64,000 nt of DNA from Kineococcus gynurae (lineage in GTDB: Bacteria > Actinomycetota > Actinomycetes > Actinomycetales > Kineococcaceae), in NCBI RefSeq assembly GCF_050871315.1, contig NZ_JBJLRE010000007.1; one strand, 5' to 3'. The position numbers and the translations under genes are program-made. Positions 56,211 through 64,000 of this stretch are shown here, piece after piece. Positions within the stretch are counted from its first letter, which is position 1; each line of letters starts with the position of its first letter. Under the pieces are notes generated by a model. The model saw nothing but the letters and a program-made list of their open reading frames with translations. It was not told the origin of the DNA and ran no database searches.

Positions 56211-59200
56211 TCACGTCGTCCGCAGGACGGTGCGCAGGGTCCGCAGCGCGACGGACAGCGCCGCCAGGTCGGAGTGGTCGGCCGCACGCAGCTCCCCCAG
56301 GGTCTGCCGGGCGCGGCGGACGGCCGCCGCGTGGGCCTCCTCCCAGGCCTCGGCCGCGGCGTCGGCATCGACCCGACCGGCCCCCGAGGGGTCCTCCGGC
56401 GCGTGCTCGAGGACCGAGGCGGTGAGGTCGCGCGTCGCGGAGTACAGGTCGTCGCGCAGGGCGGCCCGGGCCAGCGACGTCCACCGGTCGGTGCGGTCGA
56501 GCGCCGAGATGGCCGTGAGCAGCCCGTCGATCCCGTACCGCTCGGCCAGGACGAACCAGGTCTGCGCCACCTCGGCGGGCGACCGACCGCTCGCCTCCGC
56601 GATCTCGACGACGTCGAGGAGGGGGTACTGGTCGAGCAGGGCGGCCGTGGCCAGGGCGATCTCGGACGGCACCCCTGCGTCGAGGTACTCCTGGGCCTCC
56701 GACCGCAGACCGTCCACGTCCACGCCGCGCATGAGCTCCGGGACCCGGGGTCCGATCTCGGCGACGGCCGGGCCGAACCGGGCGATCTCGGCGGACACGT
56801 CGATCCCGGCGGGGCGGTTGTGCAGGAACCAGCGGACCGCCCGGTCGAGCAGTCGCTGCTGCTGCTGGCGCAACGTGTTCTGCACGCGGGCCGGCACCCG
56901 ACCGTCCATCTCCTCGACCGCGGCGGCGTGCTCGGGCAACCCGAACACCGCGACCGCGACCGCGAAGGCCCGGACGACGTCGGCCGGTTCGCTGCCGGTC
57001 TCCTCGGCGGCCCGGAAGGCGAAGGTCAGACCACCCGTCCCGACGACCCGGTTCACCAGGACCGTCGTGACGATCTCGCGCCGCAACGGGTGCTCGTCCA
57101 TCGAGTCGCCGAAGCGCTCGCGCAGCTCGGCCGGGAAGTAGTCGCGCAGGGTCTGCCCGACCCACTCCTCGTCGGGCAGGTCGCTGGCCAGCACCGAGGC
57201 CCCCAGCGTGATCTTCGCGTGGGCGGCGATCACCGACAGCTCGGGCATGGTCAGCGGTCGCCCGTCGCGGACCCGACGGTCCAGCTCGCTGGTGCTGGGC
57301 AACGCCTCCAGCCGGCGGTCGATCGCGCCCGTGGCCTGCAGCACCTCCAGGAACCGCCGGTGCGCGGGCATCAGCCCGGGGGCGAAGGTGCCCTCGACCG
57401 AGAGCATCACGTTCTGCTCGTAGTTGTCGCGCAGCACCAGCGAACCGACCTCGTCGGTCATCCGCAGCAGGGTCTCGTCCCGGTCGTGCTCGTCCAGCTT
57501 CTGCGTCGAGACGAGGTGGTCCAGGAGGATCTTGATGTTGACCTCGTGGTCGCTGCAGTCGACGCCGGCGGAGTTGTCGATCGCGTCGGTGTTGAGCTTG
57601 ACCCCGGTCCGCTCGCCCCCCTCGACCGGTCCACCCGAGAGGGCCGCCTCGATCCGACCGCGCTGGGTGAGCCCCAGGTTGCCGCCCTCGCCCACCACCC
57701 GGACCCGCAGGTCGACCCCGTCGACTCGGACCGCGTCGTTCGCCTTGTCCCCGACGTCGGCGTGCGACTCCGTGGAGGCCTTCACGTAGGTACCGATACC
57801 GCCGTTCCAGAACAGGTCGACCGGCGCGGCGAGGATCGCCCGCATCAGTTCCGGCGGGCTGAGCGAGGTCACCGACTCCTCTAGCCCCAGGCGACGGGCC
57901 ACCTCCCGGGAGATGGGTACCGACTTGGCCGAGCGCGGGAAGACCCCGCCGCCGGCCGAGATCAGGGAGGCGTCGTAGTCGGCCCAGCTCGACCGGGGAA
58001 GTTCGAACAGTCGCTGCCGTTCGGCGTGCGCCGCAGCGGGTTCCGGGTCCGGGTCGAGGAAGATGTGACGGTGGTCGAAGGCCGCGACGAGGAGGATCTC
58101 GCGGGAGAGGAGCATGCCGTTGCCGAACACGTCGCCCGACATGTCGCCGACCCCGACCACCGTCGTCGGCTCGGTCTGGACGTCGTGGTCGAGCTCCCGG
58201 AAGTGCCGGCGCACGCTCTCCCAGGCGCCGCGGGCGGTGATGCCCATGGCCTTGTGGTCGTAGCCGACCGACCCCCCCGAGGCGAAGGCGTCACCCAGCC
58301 AGAAATCCCGTTCGACGGAGATGGCGTTGGCGATGTCGGAGAACGTGGCGGTGCCCTTGTCGGCCGCGACCACCAGGTAGGGGTCGTCCCCGTCGTAGCG
58401 GACGACGTCGACCGGGGGCACCGTGCGGCGCTCCGTCCCGCCCCCGGGGGTGTCGGTCACCCGGAGGTCGTCGGTGACGTCGAGCAGACCCGAGATGAAC
58501 GTCTTGTAGCTCGCGACGCCCTCGGCCCACCACGCCTCGCGGTCGACGGCGGGGTCGGGCAGGCGCTTGGCGACGAAGCCACCCTTCGCCCCGGTCGGGA
58601 CGATGACCGCGTTCTTGACGACCTGGGCCTTGACGAGCCCGAGCACCTCGGTCCGGAAGTCCTCCTGCCGGTCCGACCAGCGCAGGCCCCCGCGGGCGAC
58701 CTCGCCGTAGCGCAGGTGCACCCCCTCGACGCGCGGGGAGTACACCCAGACCTCCGCGAAGGGCGCCGGCGCCGGCATGCCGAGGACCCCGGTCGGGTCG
58801 AGCTTGAACGACAGGTACGGGTGCGGCGCACCGTCCGGGTCGGGCTGGTAGGCGTTGGTGCGCACGGTCGACTGCACGACCGAGAGCACGGACCGGAGGA
58901 TGCGGTCGGCGTCGAGGCTCTGCACGCCGTCGAGGGCGCCCTGCGTCTCCTCGACGAGGGCGTCCACCGTCTCGGCCCGCTCGTCCTCGTACCCACCGCG
59001 CAGCGGGGCGAAGCGCGCCTCGAACAGGCGCACCAGGAGCCGTGTGATGCCGACGTGGCCCACCAGGCAGTTGGTGACGTAGTCGACGGAGTACGACAAC
59101 CCCACCTGCCGCAGGTAGCGCGTCATGGCGCGCAGGACGGCGACCTGACGCCAGTCCAGCTGGGCCGCCAGCACCAGGCGGGCCAGGCTGTCGCTCTCGG

Positions 59201-61178
59201 CCGCCCCCGTCCAGGCCGCGGCGAACGCGGCGCAGAAGCGGGCCCGCGCGGCCCGGGGGTCGGAGTCGAGCTGCCAGACGTCGGCGGGCAGCCGGAGACC
59301 GACGTCGTAGATCCAGACCTGCCGACCGTCGTCGCGGCGCAGCACGTGGGGACGCTCGTCGGTGACCTCGACCCCGAGGTCGGCCAGGACCGGCAGCACC
59401 GCCGACAGGGTCACCGGGGAGGTGCGGTAGGACGTCAACCGCCAGGTGCGGGGCTCGCCGTCGGGGGCGTCGCGCAGCGACAGGACCGGGGCGGGTTCCT
59501 CGTCGTCGGCGCCCTCCGTGACCGTCAGCAGGTCCTCGACCCGCAGGAGGTCCTCGACGGCCTGCGTCGCGGGCACGTCGGCGCGGTAGCTGCCCGGGAC
59601 GCCCCGGGCGTAGCGACGGACGAGCTGGCTGCCGGTGTCGGCACCGAGCTGCTCGCGGGCGGCGTCGTCGAGGTCGTCGTCCCAGGAACGGGTGGCCGCG
59701 GCGACGTCCTCCTCCAGCGCGGCCACGTCGACGTCGGGCAGCTCCTCACCGGGGCGGGCCCGCACGACGACGTGCAGCCGGGCCAGGACCGAGTCCGACA
59801 CCGTCAGCTGGTGCTCGGAGCTGCCGCCCTGGAGCGCCTCGCGCAGCAGGGTCTCGACGTTGCTGCCGACCCGCGTCGTGTACCGGTCCCGCGGCAGGAA
59901 GACGAGGCAGGAGGTGAAGCGCCGGTAGTCGTCGCGGCGGACGAACAGCCGGGTCCGCCGGCGTTCCTGCAGCTGCAGGACGGCCAGGGCCGTCCCCAGG
60001 ATCCATTCGACCGACGCCTGGAAGAGCTCGTCGCGGGGGAACGACTCGAGGATGGAGAGGAGGTCCTTGGCCGAGTGCCCGCTCGACCCGAACCCGGCCC
60101 GGCGCAGCACCTCCTGGACCTTCTCGGCCACGACGGGAACCCGTCGGACGCTCTCGGTGTACGCGCTGGAGGTGAACAACCCCAGGAATCGGCGCTCCCC
60201 CACCACCCGCCCGTCGGTGTCGAACGTCTTGACCCCGATGTAGTCCAGGAACGCCGACCGGTGCACGGTCGCACGGGCGTTCGCCTTGGTGACGAAGAGG
60301 ACCTGCGCCTCCCCGGCCTTCTCCCGGACCGGTCCGGACAACCGGCGGGAGTTGCCGGCCGGGCGGGGGTGCCGGTCGGCGAGCAGCCCGAGCCCGGTGT
60401 CGGGCCGGGCCACCAGGCTGACCTCCCCGTCGCTCTCCCCCAGGTCGTACTCGCGGTAGCCGAGGAAGGTGAAGCGGTCGTCCGCCATCCACCGCAGGAA
60501 CCGCTCGGCCGTGCGCAGGTCCTCGGGAGCCGCCCCGACCGGAGGATCGACCTGCAGCTCGTCCGCGATCTGCAGGGCCTTGGCCTTCATGGGCTGCCAC
60601 CCGCGGACGGCGGCCCGGACGTCGTCGAGGACGGACGCCACCCGCTGGCGGACGGCGTCCGCGTCGGCCTCGCCCGACCGGTCGACCTCGACCCGGATCC
60701 AGGACTCCGCGACGTCGGAGGGGGAGGCGGTGTCGATGTCGTGCAGGTCCAGCAGGACCCCGTCCCCGTCGCGACGCGCGGCGAGGCGGGGGTGGACGAG
60801 CAGGTGGATGCCGCAGCCGAGCCGGGTGAGGGCGGAGGTGATGCTGTCGACCAGGAACGGGATGTCGTCGGTGACCACCTCGACGGTGAGCCGGGCGCGG
60901 CTGCTGCCGTCCGGGACGCCGTCGTGCACGCGCACGGTCGCCGTGCCGGGCAACCGTCGCGTCCCCGTGCGCACGTGCGAGGCGACGGCTGCCGCCAGCA
61001 GCTCCGGGTCGCGGTCCTGCAGGTCCTCGACGGGCGTGTGCGCGTAGTAGTCGAGGAGCAGACGCTGGGCCGGGGTGTCACCGGCCAAGGCCTCGGGGAC
61101 GCCCTGCCAGACCTCGGCCCGGACGGCACAGGCGGACTTCACGAGGGGACGGATGGTCGGACTGGTGCTGCGCTGCAT
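56211..61178 (-). CDS. gdh: Large NAD-specific glutamate dehydrogenase (180-kDa class)
   Basis: 1655 residues; converts glutamate to 2-oxoglutarate and ammonia with NAD. N-terminal ACT-like domains (~1-480) and then the catalytic domain: GGLRWSDRQEDFRTEVLGLV, AKGGFVAKRLPDP for substrate binding, and the nucleotide region VVGVGDMSGDVFGNGML; a long C-terminal domain follows. Same class as Streptomyces and mycobacterial GDH, which is controlled there by GarA and Thr phosphorylation. ATG at 61178 has GGAG 6 nt upstream; the ATG just before it is 3 nt away. Monocistronic. Confidence 0.96.
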   Translation of the reverse strand: MQRSTSPTIRPLVKSACAVRAEVWQGVPEALAGDTPAQRLLLDYYAHTPVEDLQDRDPELLAAAVASHVRTGTRRLPGTATVRVHDGVPDGSSRARLTVEVVTDDIPFLVDSITSALTRLGCGIHLLVHPRLAARRDGDGVLLDLHDIDTASPSDVAESWIRVEVDRSGEADADAVRQRVASVLDDVRAAVRGWQPMKAKALQIADELQVDPPVGAAPEDLRTAERFLRWMADDRFTFLGYREYDLGESDGEVSLVARPDTGLGLLADRHPRPAGNSRRLSGPVREKAGEAQVLFVTKANARATVHRSAFLDYIGVKTFDTDGRVVGERRFLGLFTSSAYTESVRRVPVVAEKVQEVLRRAGFGSSGHSAKDLLSILESFPRDELFQASVEWILGTALAVLQLQERRRTRLFVRRDDYRRFTSCLVFLPRDRYTTRVGSNVETLLREALQGGSSEHQLTVSDSVLARLHVVVRARPGEELPDVDVAALEEDVAAATRSWDDDLDDAAREQLGADTGSQLVRRYARGVPGSYRADVPATQAVEDLLRVEDLLTVTEGADDEEPAPVLSLRDAPDGEPRTWRLTSYRTSPVTLSAVLPVLADLGVEVTDERPHVLRRDDGRQVWIYDVGLRLPADVWQLDSDPRAARARFCAAFAAAWTGAAESDSLARLVLAAQLDWRQVAVLRAMTRYLRQVGLSYSVDYVTNCLVGHVGITRLLVRLFEARFAPLRGGYEDERAETVDALVEETQGALDGVQSLDADRILRSVLSVVQSTVRTNAYQPDPDGAPHPYLSFKLDPTGVLGMPAPAPFAEVWVYSPRVEGVHLRYGEVARGGLRWSDRQEDFRTEVLGLVKAQVVKNAVIVPTGAKGGFVAKRLPDPAVDREAWWAEGVASYKTFISGLLDVTDDLRVTDTPGGGTERRTVPPVDVVRYDGDDPYLVVAADKGTATFSDIANAISVERDFWLGDAFASGGSVGYDHKAMGITARGAWESVRRHFRELDHDVQTEPTTVVGVGDMSGDVFGNGMLLSREILLVAAFDHRHIFLDPDPEPAAAHAERQRLFELPRSSWADYDASLISAGGGVFPRSAKSVPISREVARRLGLEESVTSLSPPELMRAILAAPVDLFWNGGIGTYVKASTESHADVGDKANDAVRVDGVDLRVRVVGEGGNLGLTQRGRIEAALSGGPVEGGERTGVKLNTDAIDNSAGVDCSDHEVNIKILLDHLVSTQKLDEHDRDETLLRMTDEVGSLVLRDNYEQNVMLSVEGTFAPGLMPAHRRFLEVLQATGAIDRRLEALPSTSELDRRVRDGRPLTMPELSVIAAHAKITLGASVLASDLPDEEWVGQTLRDYFPAELRERFGDSMDEHPLRREIVTTVLVNRVVGTGGLTFAFRAAEETGSEPADVVRAFAVAVAVFGLPEHAAAVEEMDGRVPARVQNTLRQQQQRLLDRAVRWFLHNRPAGIDVSAEIARFGPAVAEIGPRVPELMRGVDVDGLRSEAQEYLDAGVPSEIALATAALLDQYPLLDVVEIAEASGRSPAEVAQTWFVLAERYGIDGLLTAISALDRTDRWTSLARAALRDDLYSATRDLTASVLEHAPEDPSGAGRVDADAAAEAWEEAHAAAVRRARQTLGELRAADHSDLAALSVALRTLRTVLRTT

Positions 61179-61301
61179 CATCTGCTCCGTGGGCTGACCG
61201 GCGGTCGATCCGACCCTAGCCCTCGGCTCGGACACGGGCCGGTCGGGCCCCTAGGGTGGCCGGGTCGCACCCGTTCCCCACCGCCCGCCCCAGGAGCTCC
61301 C

Positions 61302-61790
61302 TTGCGCGTCCACGACAGCGCCCTCTACCCGGGCCCCCCGGACGCCGTCGTCGCCGTCCTGACCGATCCGACGTTCGTGGCCGAGCGCGCCCGCGCCTCG
61401 GGGGCGCTGGAGCAGAGCTGCGACGTCACCGACGTGGACGGCACCACGGTCGTCACCTCACGTCTGGTCGTGGGCACCGACCAGCTGCCCGACGTGGCCC
61501 GTCGGGTCGTCGGCTCGAGCACGATCGTGCGCTCCACGGAGTCGTGGCGGCCGGCATCGGCGGCGGGCGGGCGGACGGGCACCCTGGCGTTGGAGGTCCA
61601 GGGCGCCCCCGCCCGGCTCGAGGCCGACCTGACGTTGACCCCGGTCCCCGAGGGGAGCCGCTACGACCTCGACGGCACCCTCACCGTCCGCGTCCCCCTC
61701 TTCGGGGCCGCGGTCGAGCGGGCCGTCGAGCCGCTGCTGATGAACCTGCTGCGCTCGCACGCCGACCTGCTGCGTCGCCGGTTGGTCTGA
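61302..61790 (+). CDS. DUF2505 family protein
   Basis: 162 residues; SRPBCC-like helix-grip fold predicted. Conserved blocks are YPGPPDAVVAVLTDPTFVAE and the C-terminal VPLFGAAVERAVEPLLMNLL. TTG start with AGGAG 5-6 nt upstream. Function unknown. Divergent from the glutamate dehydrogenase gene and convergent with the next gene. Confidence 0.85.
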   Translation: MRVHDSALYPGPPDAVVAVLTDPTFVAERARASGALEQSCDVTDVDGTTVVTSRLVVGTDQLPDVARRVVGSSTIVRSTESWRPASAAGGRTGTLALEVQGAPARLEADLTLTPVPEGSRYDLDGTLTVRVPLFGAAVERAVEPLLMNLLRSHADLLRRRLV

Positions 61791-61796
61791 GCCGCC

Positions 61797-62330
61797 TCAC
61801 GGCTCCAGCAGCAGCAGCGCGACCTCGGTCGCGTCGTACCAGAGCAGGTCGTGCCCCTCGGTGTTCTCCACGACGAAGGCCGCGTCCTCGTCACCCGCGT
61901 CGGCCGCGGGCAGGGCGGCCAGGGCGGCGCGCACGTCGGCCTCGGCCTCCTCGCCGTCGACGTGGACCGACACGAGCTGCGCCGGACGGAGGTCGCCGGC
62001 CAGCACGACCTGCGACCGTTCCGGCGCGCTCCACGACCCGCGCCCGCCGGGCCCGTCGAGGACACCTCCGTCGGCCACCTCGAGCGCCGCGACGCAGCGA
62101 CGAGGTCGTGCGGCGTCCCCCTCGCCCGCGAGCAGTCGGAGCGACTGCCCGGCGGCGTCGGTCATGGCCACGAACTCCAGCTCCTCCTCGAGGTCGCGGG
62201 GATCCGCATCGGCGTAGTAGTCGCGCAGCGTCGGGGTGACGGCGTGCACGGTGACCGGCCCCGACGCCAAGGTCTCGCCGCCGAGGGTCTCCGCCAGGTG
62301 CGCGAGGGTCGTCGGCCAGTAGACGCGCAC
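61797..62330 (-). CDS. DUF6912-like conserved protein
   Basis: 177 residues. RVYWPTTLAHLAETLGG and VTPTLRDYYADADPRDLEEE followed by LEFVAMTDAAGQSLRLLA fit a small actinobacterial family that I recall as DUF6912; function unknown. GTG 2 nt after the stop of the TPR-type gene, so they are co-transcribed. Acidic overall. Confidence 0.8.
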   Translation of the reverse strand: MRVYWPTTLAHLAETLGGETLASGPVTVHAVTPTLRDYYADADPRDLEEELEFVAMTDAAGQSLRLLAGEGDAARPRRCVAALEVADGGVLDGPGGRGSWSAPERSQVVLAGDLRPAQLVSVHVDGEEAEADVRAALAALPAADAGDEDAAFVVENTEGHDLLWYDATEVALLLLEP

Positions 62331-62332
62331 GG

Positions 62333-63718
62333 TCAGCGCCCCTCGCCCGACGTGTCCGATCCGTCCGAAGCGTCGGTCACCGGCGCGGACGGCCGCGGGG
62401 CAGCGGGAAGCTCCTCCTCGCTGAAGGAGTACCCGGCCAGCTCGTCGAGCCGCTCGGCGGCGTCGGTCTCGCCGTCGACGTCGGCCACGGCGGCCCGCTC
62501 GAGCCAGTCCCGTGCCTCCGCGGCCCGGCCGGCGTCGGCGAGCGCTTCGGAGTAGGCGTAGAGCAGTCGCGCCCGCCACGGAGCCTCCTGGGCGGTGCGC
62601 AGCTCCGGGACCTGCAGACCGACGACGGCGGCCGCAGTCTGCCCCAGGTCTCGCCGGGCTCCCGAGGCCACGATCAGCATCTCGACGCGACCGTCCTCGT
62701 CGAGGCGCCCCGCCTCGGGCGAGAGGGCCAGGTCCAGGGCGCGCTCCGGACGGCCGAGGCCCCGCTCGCAGTCGGCCATCATCGGCAGGAAGCTGTCGTC
62801 ACCCGTCATCCGTCGAACGGTGCGCAGCTCGGCCAGCGCTTCGCGGAAGTGGCCGGCCGTGTAGGCAGCGATGGCCGCGGCCTCGCGGACGACGGCCACC
62901 CGCCCACCGCGCCGCTGCGCCGCCTGGGCGTGCTGCCACGCCATCTCGGGGTTGTCGTCGAGCAGGCGACCGCTCATGACGAGGTGCCGGGCGACGTAGG
63001 TCGCGTTCTCCGGGGTCAACCCGGTCAACGACTTCTGGGTGACGATGTCCAGTTCCTTGCCGGTCACGTCCTCGGGCAGCCGCGGGCCCGAGGGCCGCGG
63101 CGGTCGGTCACCCGCCGGCCGATCCGGACGCGCCCGATCCGTACGCGGACGATCCGGCCGGGACCCCTCGGTACGCGGACGGTCGCTGCGGGGGCGGTCG
63201 GTGCGGGGGCGGTCCGTGACGGGGCGCTCCTGACGTCCGGCTCCTCCCGCGCGCTCGGTGCGCTCGGTGCGCTCGGTCCGCGGACGGTCGCGACGAGGGC
63301 GATCGGTCCGAGGACGGTCGCTGGTCGGCCGGTCTCCGCGCGGACCGCCGGAGCGAGGAGATCGGGTCCCGTCCGCGCTGGGGCGCCCCGCTCCTGCACG
63401 AGGACGGCCGTCACGGCTCTCCTCCGACCGGTCGGACCAGGGACGAGGACGACCCCCGCGGTCCGAGCCGTCGCGCGTCGGGCGTCCGCCCTGGTCGCCC
63501 CGGGACCGTTCGCTGCGGTAGGGAGTGCCACCATCACCGTCACGCCGCGGACGCTCGCTGCGCGGGGAGGACGGGCGACCGGTGCGACCCGTCTGCGACG
63601 ACGAATCCGGTCGGCTGCCACGGAAGGGGCGGGCCCCGCCCTGCGTGGACCGACGCCCCTCGGACGAGCCGCTGTTCCGACGAGGACGATCGCGGTCGTC
63701 CGGCCTCTGATCCGTCAT
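62333..63718 (-). CDS. TPR-like helical repeat protein with long Arg/Asp/Pro-rich N-terminus
   Basis: 461 residues. Residues 1 to ~215 are low-complexity and disordered, with many RTDRPR/RSDRPR units. The C-terminal half is helical and contains TPR-like pairs (NPEMAWQHAQAAQRRGGRVA, HFREALAELRTVRRM, ALADAGRAAEARDWLERAA). Homologues in actinobacteria are annotated as hypothetical or TPR proteins with variable tails. The disordered part is strongly basic and could bind RNA. ATG with AGGAG 5 nt upstream. It is the last gene before the rRNA operon end and the first of a two-gene unit with the DUF6912-like gene. Confidence 0.82.
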   Translation of the reverse strand: MTDQRPDDRDRPRRNSGSSEGRRSTQGGARPFRGSRPDSSSQTGRTGRPSSPRSERPRRDGDGGTPYRSERSRGDQGGRPTRDGSDRGGRPRPWSDRSEESRDGRPRAGAGRPSADGTRSPRSGGPRGDRPTSDRPRTDRPRRDRPRTERTERTERAGGAGRQERPVTDRPRTDRPRSDRPRTEGSRPDRPRTDRARPDRPAGDRPPRPSGPRLPEDVTGKELDIVTQKSLTGLTPENATYVARHLVMSGRLLDDNPEMAWQHAQAAQRRGGRVAVVREAAAIAAYTAGHFREALAELRTVRRMTGDDSFLPMMADCERGLGRPERALDLALSPEAGRLDEDGRVEMLIVASGARRDLGQTAAAVVGLQVPELRTAQEAPWRARLLYAYSEALADAGRAAEARDWLERAAVADVDGETDAAERLDELAGYSFSEEELPAAPRPSAPVTDASDGSDTSGEGR

Positions 63719-63804
63719 GGTGCTCCTACCGCCCCGACCCGAGGGTCGCGTCGTCGTCGAAATGCCTGCTCGTCGCTGTTCTGATGTTCAACCCGTTCAG
63801 GGTG

Positions 63805-63832
63805 CCACACCCGTGGCCCCCATGGCGTGTGG
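63805..63832 (-). terminator. Second hairpin downstream of the rRNA operon
   Basis: CCACAC (63805-63810) pairs with GTGTGG (63827-63832), with further inner pairs. It lies just downstream of the T-rich rRNA terminator and may be a backup. Confidence 0.5.
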
Positions 63833-63842
63833 GTGGATGCAG

Positions 63843-63898
63843 AAAAGGGTGTGGGGCCCCCGCAGAAGACTCACGTCTCCCACGAGGACCCCACACCC
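63843..63898 (-). terminator. rRNA operon terminator
   Basis: GGGTGTGGGG (63847-63856) and CCCCACACCC (63889-63898) form a perfect 10-bp stem. On the minus strand the stem is followed by TTTTCT. It lies 18 nt after the 5S 3' end. Confidence 0.85.
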
Positions 63899-63916
63899 CA
63901 CCCACAAAAGTGAGCG

Positions 63917-64000
63917 GTCCGGCAGTGACCTACTCTCCCACCCAGTCTCCCGAGCAGTACCATCGGCGCTGGCAGGCTTAGCTTCCGGGTTCGGAATGTA
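63917..64000 (-). rRNA. rrf: 5S ribosomal RNA, 3' part
   Basis: On the minus strand the sequence contains CATTCCGAACCCGGAAGCTA and GGGTGGGAGAGTAGGTCACT, the conserved 5S loop and 3' helix, ending GCCGGACC. About 84 nt are inside; the 5' part is beyond the window. The exact 3' end is uncertain by a few bases. Confidence 0.95.

Noticed and set aside
58026..61301. Long open frame running into the DUF2505 gene from upstream, opposite the glutamate dehydrogenase gene
   Set aside because: Only the last 162 codons from the TTG at 61302 look like protein and have a ribosome site; the rest is the antisense shadow of the dehydrogenase.
63039..63521. Repeated Arg/Gly/Ser open frames on both strands near the end of the window, as a possible repeat array or CRISPR
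   Set aside because: The repeats are imperfect codon-level repeats (RTDRPR units) of one protein-coding frame; there are no constant repeats with unique spacers.

Overview
The window looks like chromosomal DNA of a very high-GC actinobacterium, most probably Kineococcus or a close relative in Kineosporiaceae. The evidence is the extreme G/C use at third codon positions, many GTG starts, WhiB, RskA/SigK and SigF regulators, the order prfB-ftsE-ftsX-smpB-ssrA, and the whiB1/pdtaS pair known from mycobacteria. The genus is inferred from overall impression, not from a search. I see no insertion sequence, prophage, integrase or CRISPR array.

Layout. 1-6.5 kb: an iron-siderophore binding lipoprotein (cut by the window edge) under an IdeR/DtxR-type box, then a sugar ABC importer with a GH51 arabinofuranosidase and a divergent LacI regulator sharing a twin CAACGTTG operator. 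6.4-15 kb: membrane protein, epimerase, a zinc-type CDF exporter behind a 20-codon leader ORF, a YdeP-type molybdopterin oxidoreductase, the chain DUF3618-GroES-P450-RidA, Bcp peroxiredoxin and tRNA-Leu(UAG). 15-20.5 kb: GT2 glycosyltransferase, then a SigK/RskA module with a FAS1 lipoprotein and a membrane-anchored sulfite-oxidase-fold enzyme; both of the latter carry matching SigK-type promoters. 20.5-29.6 kb: rdgB-rph, murI, a HAD phosphatase, a 2-hydroxyacid dehydrogenase, DUF2017-clpS diverging from pncB-pncA (NAD salvage), and RDD and SRPBCC proteins. 29.6-35.2 kb: DUF3039-MFS-helicase operon, AlgH, a small gene under a Fur-family box, and a PAS-GGDEF cyclase. 35.3-42.3 kb: tmRNA, a quinone-type reductase, DUF2207, smpB, ftsX, ftsE, prfB (trans-translation, termination and division). 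42.3-47.8 kb: an SDR and a seven-gene Tad-type pilus/secretion locus with overlapping genes. 47.9-53.4 kb: a large FHA/FtsK (EssC-like) ATPase without other type VII genes, then an RsbW-like anti-sigma factor and SigF. 53.5-64 kb: WhiB1 with a long structured leader, a PdtaS-like histidine kinase, the large NAD-glutamate dehydrogenase, three conserved small or medium proteins, and the 3' end of a 5S rRNA gene with its terminator.

General signals. At least fifteen genes or leader ORFs have a TANNNT -10 hexamer only 6-8 nt before the start codon, which predicts leaderless mRNAs. Operons are tightly packed, with many ATGA/GTGA overlaps. Several transcription circuits can be read directly from the DNA: iron (IdeR box), sugar (LacI), SigK, and a Fur-family metal box. 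Calls on protein families come from motif recognition only; no database search was possible.
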